Below, piece by piece: positions 37,590-49,646 of a stretch of DNA of 64,000 nt. Location: positions 1,137,560 to 1,201,559 of the forward strand of contig ML133383.1 in assembly GCA_003864495.1 (NCBI GenBank). Direction: 5' to 3'. The translations under genes were made by a program, and so were the position numbers. Source of the DNA: Nemopilema nomurai. Its lineage: Eukaryota > Cnidaria > Scyphozoa > Rhizostomeae > Rhizostomatidae. Positions within the stretch are counted from its first letter, which is position 1. Each line of letters opens with the position of its first letter. The notes under the pieces were generated by a model that was not told the origin of the DNA, did no database searches, and saw only the letters and a list, made by a program, of their open reading frames with translations.

Positions 37590-40500
37590 CTACTTTGTGT
37601 CGCTATTTATTTCGTAAACTGCCTTCGCAATTTCCCCCTTTCGCAAGGCATCAAGCGCAGCGGGGTAATCTTGCAGTGTGAACTTCTTCGTGCATAACTT
37701 CTGATAATCCAGATAGCCAAGGGCGCCCATTTCTTTCACCATTTTGATAGCTTTAGGGAACGTGTTTGGGTTGATGTGAGAGCCTACTATTGCTAGCTCT
37801 TTGTTATAGATTTCAAATGGATCGATTCTGATCTCTGACTTCTCCGGGCAGCAGCCAAAGATAACCAGCTTGGCTCCTAGCAGAATGAAAGAGTGGAAAA
37901 TAAATCGTCATATCCTGGCTAGTTATAGGAAAAGAAGCACATGGAAGGCATCTCAATAAGGAGTATGGAAAGCCTAGATCTATCAAAGCAATTGGATCAA
38001 TATAAACATTGGCTTGCATTTTGTAGCCCGTTGATTTCCTTTAAAAATGCGCTCTTGTTGTTTGGAAGACATCTTGTAGTTTGCATAAGAAGGGATAAGA
38101 ATTTTGATCGATTACTTATTGTCTCCAGATTGTCTTACTGCTAACTAGATCTATCTAATGTGATTCCGTTGATTGGTAATCACTAATCAACATACGCAAC
38201 AAAGGAATCAAGCGACGGGCTCAGACAAACCTCGGCGAGTATACAGGAATTCCTGTTCTATGGCCTTTGGTGATCCAGTGCAGTCAACAATGACGTCAAA
38301 TCCCCAATCATCATTCCCATCACGCTTTGCTTCCTGGTGCTGCTCTTTCAGGTGGTCTGGGTGGACAACCCTCAGGCCCAGGCCCAAATCACTGGCCGCT
38401 GCCCTGCGCTTCTCTGATACTTCACAAACAACAAAATTGCGAAACCCTCGAAAGTGGAAGATCGAGGATAGGAGCAGTCCAATGATACCTGCGTCAAAAT
38501 TCTGCATTAAAATTACCGCATTCTTTGCTAGGCCTCAGAGAGGAAATAAGATGGAGACAGCAAATCAAAATTACATTGGCCTACACATTACATTGTTGGA
38601 TTAAGGGGGGCCAGAGGGCCAAGCTTTTGGTCACATCTCAAACATTTTCAAACAAGGGCCCCGCAGATGAATTCGGCCCCAGGCCCAAAGTCCCTAAAAC
38701 GGCCACTGAGTACGCAGCAGCATGCGAAGATGAGGTCGAGGTGAAGGATGCCACCGCCCACATTTGCAAGGCAGCCGCAAAAAACAGTTGAAGTCCACTT
38801 GTTTATACCTTTCTACGGCTATTTTTAATTTCTGTTGCTTCTCGTCGACTACAAGGATATCGTTCTCGATAAAGTGTACTAGAATTTAAATGCCTCCGCA
38901 TGTCAGTGCATAGTGATAAGAAAGAGTCTTATGACTATGATCCGAGCACCAAAGAAGGCTCTTTCATTTGCATTTATCCATCCCCTAATCTCTATAAACA
39001 ATGCTATCGTGTTTCAAAATAGAGCCAAATTTTCACGCCTAACATTTTCCTCAAATAGATTTAAAGTTGTTTCTGGATATCGTCATTGTTAAGAGGGGAG
39101 ATGGTTGTCAGCTCCTGGTGCGCCAAATAGACAAAAAACGCATAAATGAAGAAGAATATCAAGGCATTGTTAATATGTTTATAGGGAGAAATGATTTGGA
39201 ATTCTTCCTTGCACTCTGATTGAACGAGAAGGTCGAGGTGACTGATTGGTTAAAATAAGGGTCAATCAACTGTCATTCCTCCAAGCATATGACGCTTGAT
39301 CTGTACCTGGATAAAACCTTATACTGGACATATTCCTAGGTGTGATATGAGATGAGAAAAAAATGGGGATCTTTCTCGCGTTGATTAAAATCTTGGTGGT
39401 ATTGTGGAAAAGCTGCTGCCAATAAATTTTGGAGCTACTCAGGAGGACATTCAAGAATACTTAGTAAAAAGTTCTTCTCTTGCAGACCTTCTTATTCTCC
39501 ATTGTAATGGATATGCCTATGAGTGAGTTATCAATTACACGAGCACTATTGAAAACTTCCGTGAAATTAATGTTCATAGGGAAAACAAAAATTTAACCAG
39601 ATATATGTTCAGAAACAACTGACCTGCTCCACATACTAAGATCTTTGCATTCGATCTTATTGGCTGCAAATTCTCCCAACCACGCACAAGACAAGACACT
39701 GGCTCAATATACACAGCCAAAGGCATTGGGATTTCATCTGGGAGTAGATGCACAAGCACAGCTGATACCTGTAAGGACACACACACAAATCAAAACTACC
39801 TTGACACACTACTATTTTATGGTTGTCCCAACAAATAATTCAACCAATGGTTTCAAAGAAAAGAATATAGTACAAGGCACAATGCAAGTGTAGTAAACAA
39901 CTGCGTTGCTCAACCTCTACGAATGATCTAAGCCATAGTTGTCTTGTTTAACGTGCAGAGGACACGGAGCCAGGCCAAGAGAGAGAAAGACAACACTTTG
40001 CCTGTTGGATTCTGTAGCATGCATTGATTTGACAATGAAAAGTAGGCAAACGAGTCACTAAACAAGAAAAGATGTTCAAATATTTTGAATATTATTATCT
40101 TTTGGAAAAGCTGTGAACTAAGATATCTGAAAAATTTAAGCTTCCAAGAGATTCTTGGCTTGGTGTGCTGTGAACCAAGGCCTCAAAAAATATTGTGAAT
40201 GTCTTTGTTTAAATCAGGAATATCCCAATAAATGTAAAGGTTATCATGCAGCAGTGTAACAAATAACTAGTATATTGTTGACTGAAGAAGCATGCAACTT
40301 TGATTTAGGAATGCAGGAACATCTAATGAGCGAAAGAAGTAACAGCAAAATTAACACCAGGCAACTCATGGCTAGAAACTTTCAAACATCTGCATAATGC
40401 TTTCCAAACACGAATTCAGAAAAATGTTTGAAGCTTGGCTCAAATTAAGCACTCATAAAATGATAAAGAAATTTAGATCTGTGAGAAAGCATTAAAAGTG

Positions 40501-42174
40501 ATTCCATGAATAGAGTTGCAAAGAAGACATAATTTTATATTTTAGGTTGTATTTAGTTTGAACTACAGCTTAAAGCCTGTATATATATTCGAGAAGATCC
40601 CTAGTACAGGTGATATGTCTTCGAACCTTGCAATATGTTGCCCATCCTCCATTCTTCCAAATGCCAACATATGACCTGATTCCACCAACGTTGCAGAAAT
40701 GAGGATCTCCTTGGGTGCAGTAATCACAAACTCCACAGTTGCTGCTTGGGTTCACGACAACCCTGGAGCATTAAGCATGTATGCTAAGTCTTCATCCCCT
40801 CTACCCCTCGTCCTAGGCACTCCTAGTAAAATATACTAGATGGATGTGACACTAAATCAGAACCTGCTCATTTCATAGGGGAGCACTAGCTTTCACATTC
40901 CTTCAGGCTTCTCTTAGAAGCTCTCCAAAGCTTATCAAGATATAAAAAGACTATTCTTAATAGTAATGTGCTCAGTTCTTGTCTACTAGTTTTATAAGAT
41001 TAGAAAGGCTACGAACATTTGCTAGCTCCAGACAAATACAGAGTTTTTACAAAGAATTCAGACAAATCTGACAGGTGCTAATTTCAATGATATGTAACCC
41101 TCCCTGAAACCCATTCATGTGCAGGCTTCCACCTTAATAGCAACTCTTTTGTTAAACTTTGACTCCAAATGAATCAGATCAATCAAACCAAAGTTCTTTT
41201 CTATTCAATCAAAACTCTCTAAACATACATAAGCAAACAAGCCTAGAATTGGAGACAACAGATACAGTTTCAGCTCAATAATCAATGCGGGTGTAATATG
41301 GACTTGATTCCTTTCAATCCCTTCTAATTTTACTAAAAAAACGTAGGAAAATTCCTGCTATTACCTGTCACCTTTTTTTATGTGTTTCACTTCAGACCCA
41401 ACATTTTCTGCAACTCCACAGAACTCATGTCCCAATATAACACCAGACTTTGAGGCAGGAAATTCTCCACTTATGATATGCAGGTCAGTTCCACAAACTC
41501 CTGCATAGCTCACCTGAAGAACAATGTGTTGACCTTCAGAAAAAGACCTTCAGAGAAACAGAAAGTGAGAAAATGAGACTCATCTCTACCAAACCACGCG
41601 GGCATGAAACAGACAAAAGTGACTAATCGATTCAAACTAATTTAGGTCTTAGCTGTTTGACAAACTTAAAGCTCCTGATACCAAATATCTGCATCTTTTA
41701 GATTATTATTCGACTTTTATGAATAACTTTTTCGTGTCGTGCTTAGTAACTTTTTTGCTTTTCATAAAGTATTTCTGCTCACCAAAAATAAAAAAACAGG
41801 CGTTTTACTTCAAAATAGACTTTATGTCCTTTGACACCCTCTTATTTATTATTTTTGAAACCATTACAAGCCCCCCTACCCTTCCCTCCCATAATTATAC
41901 AAAACTTCTCTACCTCTACCTAATACCTTTTCAGTTTTGTAACGGCATCCTATTGCCAGTCTATTTATTGCTTTAAGTCATCGGTGGACCATGCATTTTC
42001 AGCAGAGCAATGCACTGGACGACAACAGCAGGGCCTAGGCATGGAGGACATGGAAATCCCTAGTTCATAAAACGCACAAACCTTTACGACGGCGTCTTTG
42101 GCACCGAGCTCCTTCTCAAGTGGTGTCTTTATAACAGATAACTGACCCTCAAATAGCCGCACTGCTTCGTTCAT
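37590..42174 (-). CDS. Zn-dependent medium-chain dehydrogenase, copy A
   Basis: Six exons: 42174-42082, 41513-41365, 40762-40627, 39768-39624, 38488-38231 and 37876-37590. All are GT-AG, in phase and without frame breaks, giving 355 residues, the usual size. Start chosen at MNEAVRLFEG because copy B starts at the same place; an in-frame ATG 17 codons upstream is possible. Catalytic zinc ligands: Cys38 in GVCGTDLH, His60-Glu61 in GHEFCG, and Glu148 in IEPVSC. Structural zinc: CxxCxxCx7C at 90-104. The Rossmann motif is GAGIIG at 173-178, and an acidic residue (CEVSEKRR) at the end of the next strand suggests NAD(H). Known relatives oxidise polyols, threonine or alcohols (sorbitol/threonine dehydrogenase-like); the substrate cannot be told. 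It is a tandem duplicate of the gene at 44085-48539. Confidence 0.93.
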
Positions 42175-44084
42175 TTTCCGTCCCTTGTCCAAGCAGACAC
42201 AAGAGTTTGTACTTTGACGTTTCAACTGTGCCCTTTACACCCCCGCCCAATTAAATGCAGTTTCCTGCATGTTCCCGCCCAATTCACCAAAACGAGACTA
42301 TAGTACCTCGTTTTGAGACGGGAACCAAAACATTGCAACATATTTCAAGAAACAGTCATACATTGAAGCAAAATGCGGGCCACGCCCATTTATTGCCAGA
42401 TAATTCAACACTTGAAGACATAAATTTCAGGTCAAGTAAACGCTTACCATCTGGAAATGTTCTTTTCAAATTTGAACAAGTTCGTGCTGAAGGGATTATG
42501 CTACATAGAATGTGGGGGAGGGGGGGGGGGGTTGTTGTGGTAGGGAGTGACCCCAATTACATCCCATGGTAGCGCCATTGACTACATACAACCTTTGTTT
42601 CATCTCTGTTTAGTGTAAAAGTTATATGAAGAATAGATTTGAGCATACTGGGATACCGTAATATATCAATGTGACATTCTTCAGCCTGACTTTCAAAAAT
42701 GTGTATCCTAGAACAGTTCTGAAAGGAGGCAATCTTCATAGCTCATAATGAAATTTTCTGGGGATTCAGTTCCCTATTTTTGCTTTCTAGTTTTGTGGCT
42801 TTCAAGCAACTCTTTGCAAACGCTGTTTTACTGGCAACTTAGACGAAATTCCGCATCCATGTCTCTTCATTTGGTTTTTGCATATCAGTTGGTCCTAGGG
42901 ACAGGTGCGTTATGCGAGCGTGTATCTAGCTCTGTGGAAGGTGTTTCATTAACACGAAAACAAGACGACAGATTAACAAGAAGAACATAAAACAAAATTG
43001 TTTCATTGAAATAATCAATGAAACCGGTGCAGAAACGATCCAGTAAAGATGTTCAGCTTCACGGTGTCAAAATTTTTTACCGTATAAGAATTATCAACAA
43101 TTCGAGGTGTGTTATAGTCTAACGACCATTTTAAAACTGAACACTAAACCCACGTCATTACTATTAAATTTCACCATAAAATTTTTCCTTTTCAGCTGTT
43201 TGAAAGTTTGAAACGTTACACTTTTAACGACCGGTGAATCTCGAGTGTGTTGAATCTCGAGTGTGTTTAATATGCGACTTAAGCGTTGAATTTCAAAATA
43301 CCTGCTTGCTTAGCCAACGTATGGATACTTCCAGCTAAGATTTAGCAAACCGTGGTACAATATCAAATCTTAAACTAGAAAATCCGCATATTTCTGGTGA
43401 GTAGAGGTGAGCTTATATTTACAAGTCTCCAGCAATGAGCCTGGGGCTACCTGCAAATTTTACAACTAGACGCCCATTAAGACCCATGATGGAATGCCTC
43501 AATGCACAACATTCATATAATACCCACTTCCAAATGACCTGGCACCAAAGTCAAATTATATGTTCAAACTGATTTAATATTGAATAAATGAAATTCTGTT
43601 AAGTAGCCATGAATGGCATAGGCATGTTTTAGAAGCCGTCAGTACTGAATTAATTTCGTATGGAATAAAACATTTCTTTCGAAAATGTTTAATAACAATA
43701 CTAGAGGACCCAGCCACCAAGAGTCAATGGACACTAGTTTCGGTAATTTAATTTAAAAAAATTCGCATACAAATGTGTAAAATTACTTTTGTTCATGTTA
43801 TTTGCGACGATAACGATGTTGTCAAGAATAAAAGACACGAAAAAGAATTAGACGACCAAAATTATTTAAATTCACCTCATTTCTAAATATCCCCATCAAT
43901 CAAAACATCAGTTCGACACTGACTAAACCAAACAAATACCTGAAATTTAAAAGCCAGCGTGATCAAGCCTTCATCGAGAGTAACAATATAGAGCCATTAT
44001 GCATGTGTGTATGTTAGTGGGAATGCTGTTTAATATTCTGATCAACTGTTTATCATTGGAAGCCTCAAATTGGCTTCTTAGGGC
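42175..44084. other. Intergenic spacer between dehydrogenase copies
   Basis: It separates the 3' end of copy B from the start of copy A and should hold copy A's promoter. It contains a G-rich run with 12 consecutive G at 42520-42531. No gene, tandem repeat or clear promoter element was recognised. Confidence 0.45.
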
Positions 44085-47000
44085 CTACTTCACGTCACTA
44101 TTTATTTCGAAAACTGCCTTCGCAATTTCCCCCTTTCGCAAGGCATCAAGCGCAGCGGGGTAATCTTGCAGTGTGAACTTCTTCGTGCATAACTTCTGAT
44201 AATCCAGATAGCCAAGGGCTCCCATTTCTTTCACCATTTTGATAGCTTTAGGGAACGTGTTTGGGTTGATGTGAGAGCCTATTATCACTAGCTCTTTGTT
44301 ATAGATTTCAAATGGATCGATTCTGATCTCTGACTTCTCCGGGCAGCAGCCAAAAAGCACCAGTTTTGACCCTAGAACGAAAAAAGGTTCTACATCACTT
44401 CTGCAAGTTATAGAAAGGTAACCATGAAACAAACCTGGGGAAGTGGGCCAGGGAGTCAGGGAAATGGACCTAACAAAATGGCTCACAAAAAATAGATCTT
44501 CCGATGGCGTCAGCACTCACGCAGACAATCACGTGATTCTCCAATCGCTCGTGCAAAGTGCTCAACTTTCAACTCTTTTAATTGCAATCTTTTGAATTTA
44601 GAGAAGTCCGTCTTGGCAGCGTCGTATTGATACAGAAAGAATCATTAAAAATACCTCAAAACTTTGCCTGCTTACGAGTTCATTTAGCTTCATAGAGAAA
44701 TCAGGCAATGCGATAAGACAAACCTCTGCGAGTATACAGGAATTCCTGTTCTATGGCCTTTGGTGATCCAGTGCAGTCAACAATGACGTCAAATCCCCAA
44801 TCGTCATTCCCATCACGCTTTGCTTCTTGATACTGGTTTAGCAAATGATCTGGATGGACAACCTTCAAGCCTAGGCCCAAATTACATGCCACCGTTCGCC
44901 GCTTTTCCGATATCTCGGTAATTACGAAGTCGCGAAATCCACGGAAGTGAAAGATTGAGGCCCAGAGCAGCCCAATGATACCTATATCAAAATTTCATAA
45001 AGGAATCATCTCAATTCAACATTAAATTAGAGAAACTAATAAACTAATGAAGGATGCTGCCAAGATCACATAATTGAAGCCAAGCATTTTACATTAAACT
45101 TCCATATCCTCTCAAGTAAAACAACTGGAGGGAAAAATACCTTTCGATTTATCATTAGACAATATTTCATCAAAGGCAATAACCATATTACTTATAGCTC
45201 TAATCTTTGGATCTCTGTTGAGACACTTATTTTTATGTTCTTGTGCTGATGAAAGCCAAGGAATGAGAAAGAAAATTTAGATCTTTATAAAAATGAAATC
45301 ACCACCATCATATTTTTAGAAACAAATCAAAGTGGCTAAATAGGGGAGGGCTGCTTATCAATTTTTCGATTTCCTGCCATCTTTCCATTATTGAAAATGA
45401 TTCACTGGTGGTAGTATTCTTCCAACAAAGAAATTAGAAAAAAATTTTCTAGTTAATATAGCAAAGCTAAAAGATTGCACTGAAGACTTTGAATGGACTA
45501 AATGAGCCAATAATAATAATATCTGTGGGACAAAAAGGTGTATGCTACAAGTTTTCATAACTAGGTTCTTTAAGACTATCATTCCACTGTTTTACAGTAT
45601 TTTACAAGCCCCAAATAACACCCTCTTAGATATTTCTATATTTCTCAGATTTCTGGCCCCCACCTTTTCCATCCAAGCTGCTTATGAGTTTTCCTGAGGT
45701 TTCTGGCTCCCCCTTATTCCAACCCATCAACCCTTAGGTTTATAAGGCACCTAAGAGAAGTTACTACCCTACTTGATCAACTAGCATCAACACATTAAAT
45801 TAATGAAATAGTACAAAGTATCTTCATCTTTTGAAATAAATTAATTGTTTAAAACAGATGCCTCATTCCTTGATAGATTTTAAGCACAAACTTCTTTCCT
45901 GTTTTGAAAAGTAGTTAACCTAACCAGCGAAAAACAGATAGCTAGAAGAAATATTAGGAATTACTCTGGAAATTATTGCCATTTTCATATTTAGGAGGGG
46001 CAGTGGCTTACTTGATAAATATTCTGAGATTTGATAAATATTTATCAGAGCAATATACTCTAGATTAGACTCACCTGCTCCACAAACCAAAATACTTGAG
46101 TCAGATCTTAATGGTTGCATATTTTCCCATCCACGGACAAGGCATGAAAATGGTTCACAAAATACACCCAGTGACATTGAAATTTCTTCTGGTAGTGGAT
46201 GTACAAGCACTGCAGATACCTAAAAGTCATGGCTTTATATCAAAATTTGATCTTTCCATAGCAAGATACTTAGTCAGGGGTAAAAAAGTTGTACAGTCAA
46301 ATTCAAAGACAGTTCACCTTCTCTTGTCTAATGACAAAAAATTTTCTTGTCAAACAACATTAATCTTGCTGAGTCAACATGAAGCCTGCAACTTTGGTCT
46401 ACCATAATCGAAAGTAAAGCCAGGAAAAATTAACATCATTTCAATCAAGCATAGAAGTTTGCATAAAAGAAAACAAATAGAAGAAACAAACATAATAAAA
46501 GGGCACAAGCCTATAGACAATCGTAAGTAAACCTTGCAATAAGTAGCCCAGCCTCCATTTTTCCATATACCAACAGTTGATCTTATCCCTCCAACTTTGC
46601 AGAAATGAGGATCCCCTCTTGTGCAGTATCTGCATACATCACAATTGCTGTTTGGGTTGACAACCACTCTAATGGAAAAGAAAACAACAAGGGCCATTTT
46701 ATACAGTAATTTTGTGAAGGCAAACTATCGCTTCAAATCAATATCAATATGTTCTAGGTAGTAGCAGCAAAAAATCTAGCAACTTTATACATATTTGTAT
46801 GTGTTTATTTACATACTATTAATTTGTTTATATATTCATCTATAAGCCAATATTCTTAGTGAAACAGACTGATTTTTGGAGTACGGTAAGGAAACAACAT
46901 TGGGCAGTTTTTATCACTTTAGAATGAAATGTTCAGATTATTTGAGGCGTGCGATAAACTGCACACCTGAGCAATGGAAGGCGTGTGCCAAGGCATGGGC

Positions 47001-48539
47001 GTGCAATTGCACACCATTTCCAGCATTGCCTGCATAATTATTTTTATTTCAGTTTATTCAAACCAAAAACTCAAACAGTTCAAGGCAAACATAAGAGCCA
47101 ATGTCATGTAAATTAAATCTAAGCAAAGCTAAGGGGTTGTGGTTTTGCTTAACATAAGAATTTCACTTGATTGCTCAACTTTTTGCTCAGTTTTTCAACT
47201 GTTTAATTTCAATGCAGCCAAAGGTAACAGTATAAAGCCTATATTAGCAAGTTGTACAAGAAGTCAGATTAACAAGAGCTTCAAATGACAGATATGAATT
47301 TATTTCTATAAATCAATTAGCAAAATTTTCAATCATCACCTGTCACCTGCTTTTATGTGTTTTACATCAGACCCAATATCCTCAGCAACTCCACAAAATT
47401 CATGTCCCAGTACAACAGCAGATTTAGAAACAGGGAATTCGCCACCTAGAATATGTAAATCAGTACCACAGACCCCTGCATAACTCACCTAAAAGAGCCA
47501 ATAAAAAGGATTGTTTAGAGAACATATTACAGATAAAGATTATTTACTGTTTGATTTTTAATTGAGTGGATTGTGTTGAATAGGTAGATCCGTGTCATAA
47601 TAACTCAAGCTGACAAATTGAAGCTTTGTCCTCATTATAATTATCAGGCAACTGTCAATGCACCAATAAAATTTAAAATAAAAATTGTTGAAAATAATAC
47701 ACGCTTTTTTTATAAGGAACCTACCCCAAGGCCTAGTTTTAAAAGTTCCTTATTCATAGACCTCAAATCATCAGATTTTAGTACTAAAGTTCCTTTTAAG
47801 GTCCTTATAATTTTTCACTTTCAATGTTTTGACTACAATAAGTCTTATCACTTAATAGAGAGAGGGGCGAGACAGCATATGCGAAACTACTCAACAAAGC
47901 ACTTGGCACTTGGTCTTGATGCTTGCAGTTATAAAAATATTTCAGATCGAAAAGTTTCTTAGGGATTTCGTTTTTAGTAGTATAAGTTCTTTAAATATTT
48001 CGGCCTTCTACATGTAGGTTCCTTATAATGTGGTTCCTTATAAAAAAGCGTGTACTATGTTATTTTCAGTTTATTTAGCCAATTGAACTGAAGCCACACC
48101 TAATTATGAGTCTCTCACACCAATAAACGTGGAAAGGTATTTTGGAAGATTTATTTCGAGTGCACTTGTCCTTCTTTGCATTCAGTCTGTTAATATGAAC
48201 AAACGCGCTTTGCAAGTTATGAATAATTAATTGACATTTAAATCGACTAAGATCATAGAATAATTGAATAGTCGGCACTTAACATGAACCAATTTCAGTG
48301 GCCGTGTTAACATATTCATGTAAATGTTGTTTAACTACTTTCAGGACAATGGTGTTTACGAAGATGCGACTGGATGTAGGGCCTAATTATGAAGGTCATA
48401 GGTCGCTTAACAGAGGAGCCCGTGGATAATAAACTGATGCTCTAACCTTGATTAACACTTCCTTCGCACCAAGTTGCTTTGCAAGCGGCCTAGTTACGAC
48501 AGATAACTGGCCTTCAAATAGCTGCACTGCTTCATTCAT
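44085..48539 (-). CDS. Zn-dependent medium-chain dehydrogenase, copy B
   Basis: Six exons: 48539-48447, 47488-47340, 46668-46533, 46219-46075, 44981-44724 and 44371-44085. Exon lengths and phases equal those of copy A exactly (93, 149, 136, 145, 258 and 287 bp), giving 355 residues. All zinc ligands are kept: GVCGTDLH, GHEFCG, CEPFSC, and CDVCRYC with the fourth Cys seven residues on. GAGIIG binds the cofactor. It starts MNEAVQLFEG. Exons 1-4 differ clearly from copy A, but exon 6 and the end of exon 5 are almost identical to it. Intron 1 carries an inverted-repeat element (47690-48067). The reaction is probably oxidation of an alcohol or polyol with NAD+; the substrate is unknown. The two copies are head to tail, about 1.9 kb apart. 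Confidence 0.93.
47690..48067. mobile_element. MITE-like element in intron 1 of copy B
   Basis: The left end (47690-47724; GAAAATAATACACGC, then TTTTTTATAAGGAACC) returns as the reverse complement at 48015-48067, with a small duplication of the ATAAGGAACC word. The interior repeats AAGTTCCTTA-like words. There is no coding capacity. It is absent from the equivalent intron of copy A: that intron is 568 bp, while copy B's is 958 bp, and removing 378 bp leaves 580 bp. Confidence 0.75.
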
Positions 48540-48894
48540 TTTCAGCCACGTCTAAGGTTCAGCAGGACATCACTTGCCCTTCTTGCAGTCTCGTAATCAA
48601 ATTGAGGTTGCAGAGAAGTAATGAAATTGTCACAATTTTTTGAAACCTCAAGCATCCGTTCAGGATAGTTGCTCCTCGCTTTAATGAATGAGAAAGCTGA
48701 AAGTATTGGAATGCTTATTGGCAAACAGTTTCGCTACGGAATTTTGAATTTTCTGTTAGCAGGGATTTCGATCTGGAAAATTGTCTGGATGTGGTACTGT
48801 GATATTCACTTAGACAGCAAAAACGGGTAATGGGAAACCCTGATAAAAGTGTTATCCGATCTGTTTAAAATTCCACGGTATTAACATATTTTAT

Positions 48895-49371
48895 ATGCTT
48901 ACGTCTGACTATCTAATAAAGCAAAGAATTTTCCCTGTAAAACTTGAGAGCAAAGCAATTGGCGATGGAACCTATTCTAATATGTCGAGACTTGATATGG
49001 ACTTAAATACGATGTGCGAAATCGCTGTGAATACTACATCATCTCGCTATGACATGTTAGATAACACTATTTATATTGTTCTCGCAGTTAACACAGCCCT
49101 CTCCAATTTAAAGGAAAACAACAATGGGACCACAGAGAATCCTCTTACGACATTTCTTAGACACAATTACTCTAGACACATTTCAAATTCTTCAGACTTC
49201 TTCTTGAAAGCACAGCCACCTCATGTTAGAAATAGTCTCTTCCATAACCCATGTGAAAAGAAAGAAGTAAACTTCGGATCTAAAGCACCAGAGAAACGTA
49301 AGAGGGAAAAGAATGAGCAGTCACCCTCCAATGATAAGTTGATGCTGAACTCTGAAGCTCACGCGGTTTAA
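48895..49371 (+). CDS. Hypothetical 158-codon open frame
   Basis: An uninterrupted plus-strand open frame between the start of dehydrogenase copy B and the 3' end of COPB1. The composition looks protein-like: hydrophobic NTIYIVLAVNTALSNL in the middle and a basic EKRKREK stretch, possibly nuclear, near the end. I recognise no family and see no promoter or splice evidence. It would be transcribed convergently to COPB1 and divergently from the dehydrogenase. It could be a real single-exon gene, an exon, or chance. Confidence 0.25.
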   Translation: MLTSDYLIKQRIFPVKLESKAIGDGTYSNMSRLDMDLNTMCEIAVNTTSSRYDMLDNTIYIVLAVNTALSNLKENNNGTTENPLTTFLRHNYSRHISNSSDFFLKAQPPHVRNSLFHNPCEKKEVNFGSKAPEKRKREKNEQSPSNDKLMLNSEAHAV

Positions 49372-49646
49372 CAATATTTCGAGAAAAGCTATTTCCTTCT
49401 GTACCCACTTTTCCCTCCTAAAGAGATAACTATGGCTGCACCAATAGACACATCATTGTCAAAGCTCGACTCTCCAGAACCTTGTGGTTTTTCTAATTAC
49501 GAATCAATGCAAAATAAGAAGTAGCGCAATACAAAAAAAAACAATTTTCTCAATTACATTGGTACTAAAAATTACTACGCTTGAAGTTTAAATGAATATG
49601 TTTTATGCTGGCATTTCAATAATTCTTTCCATCCACTGTCTAGCGT

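Noticed and set aside
37590..48539. The two dehydrogenases as an assembly duplicate (haplotigs)
   Set aside because: Exons 1-4 differ at many amino acids and introns differ in length and sequence, so they are true paralogues even though exons 5-6 are nearly identical in part.
48542..48724. Minus-strand 60-codon open frame just before dehydrogenase copy B
   Set aside because: It ends in a stop immediately before the ATG, has no recognised domain and has no counterpart at copy A; probably 5' flanking sequence.
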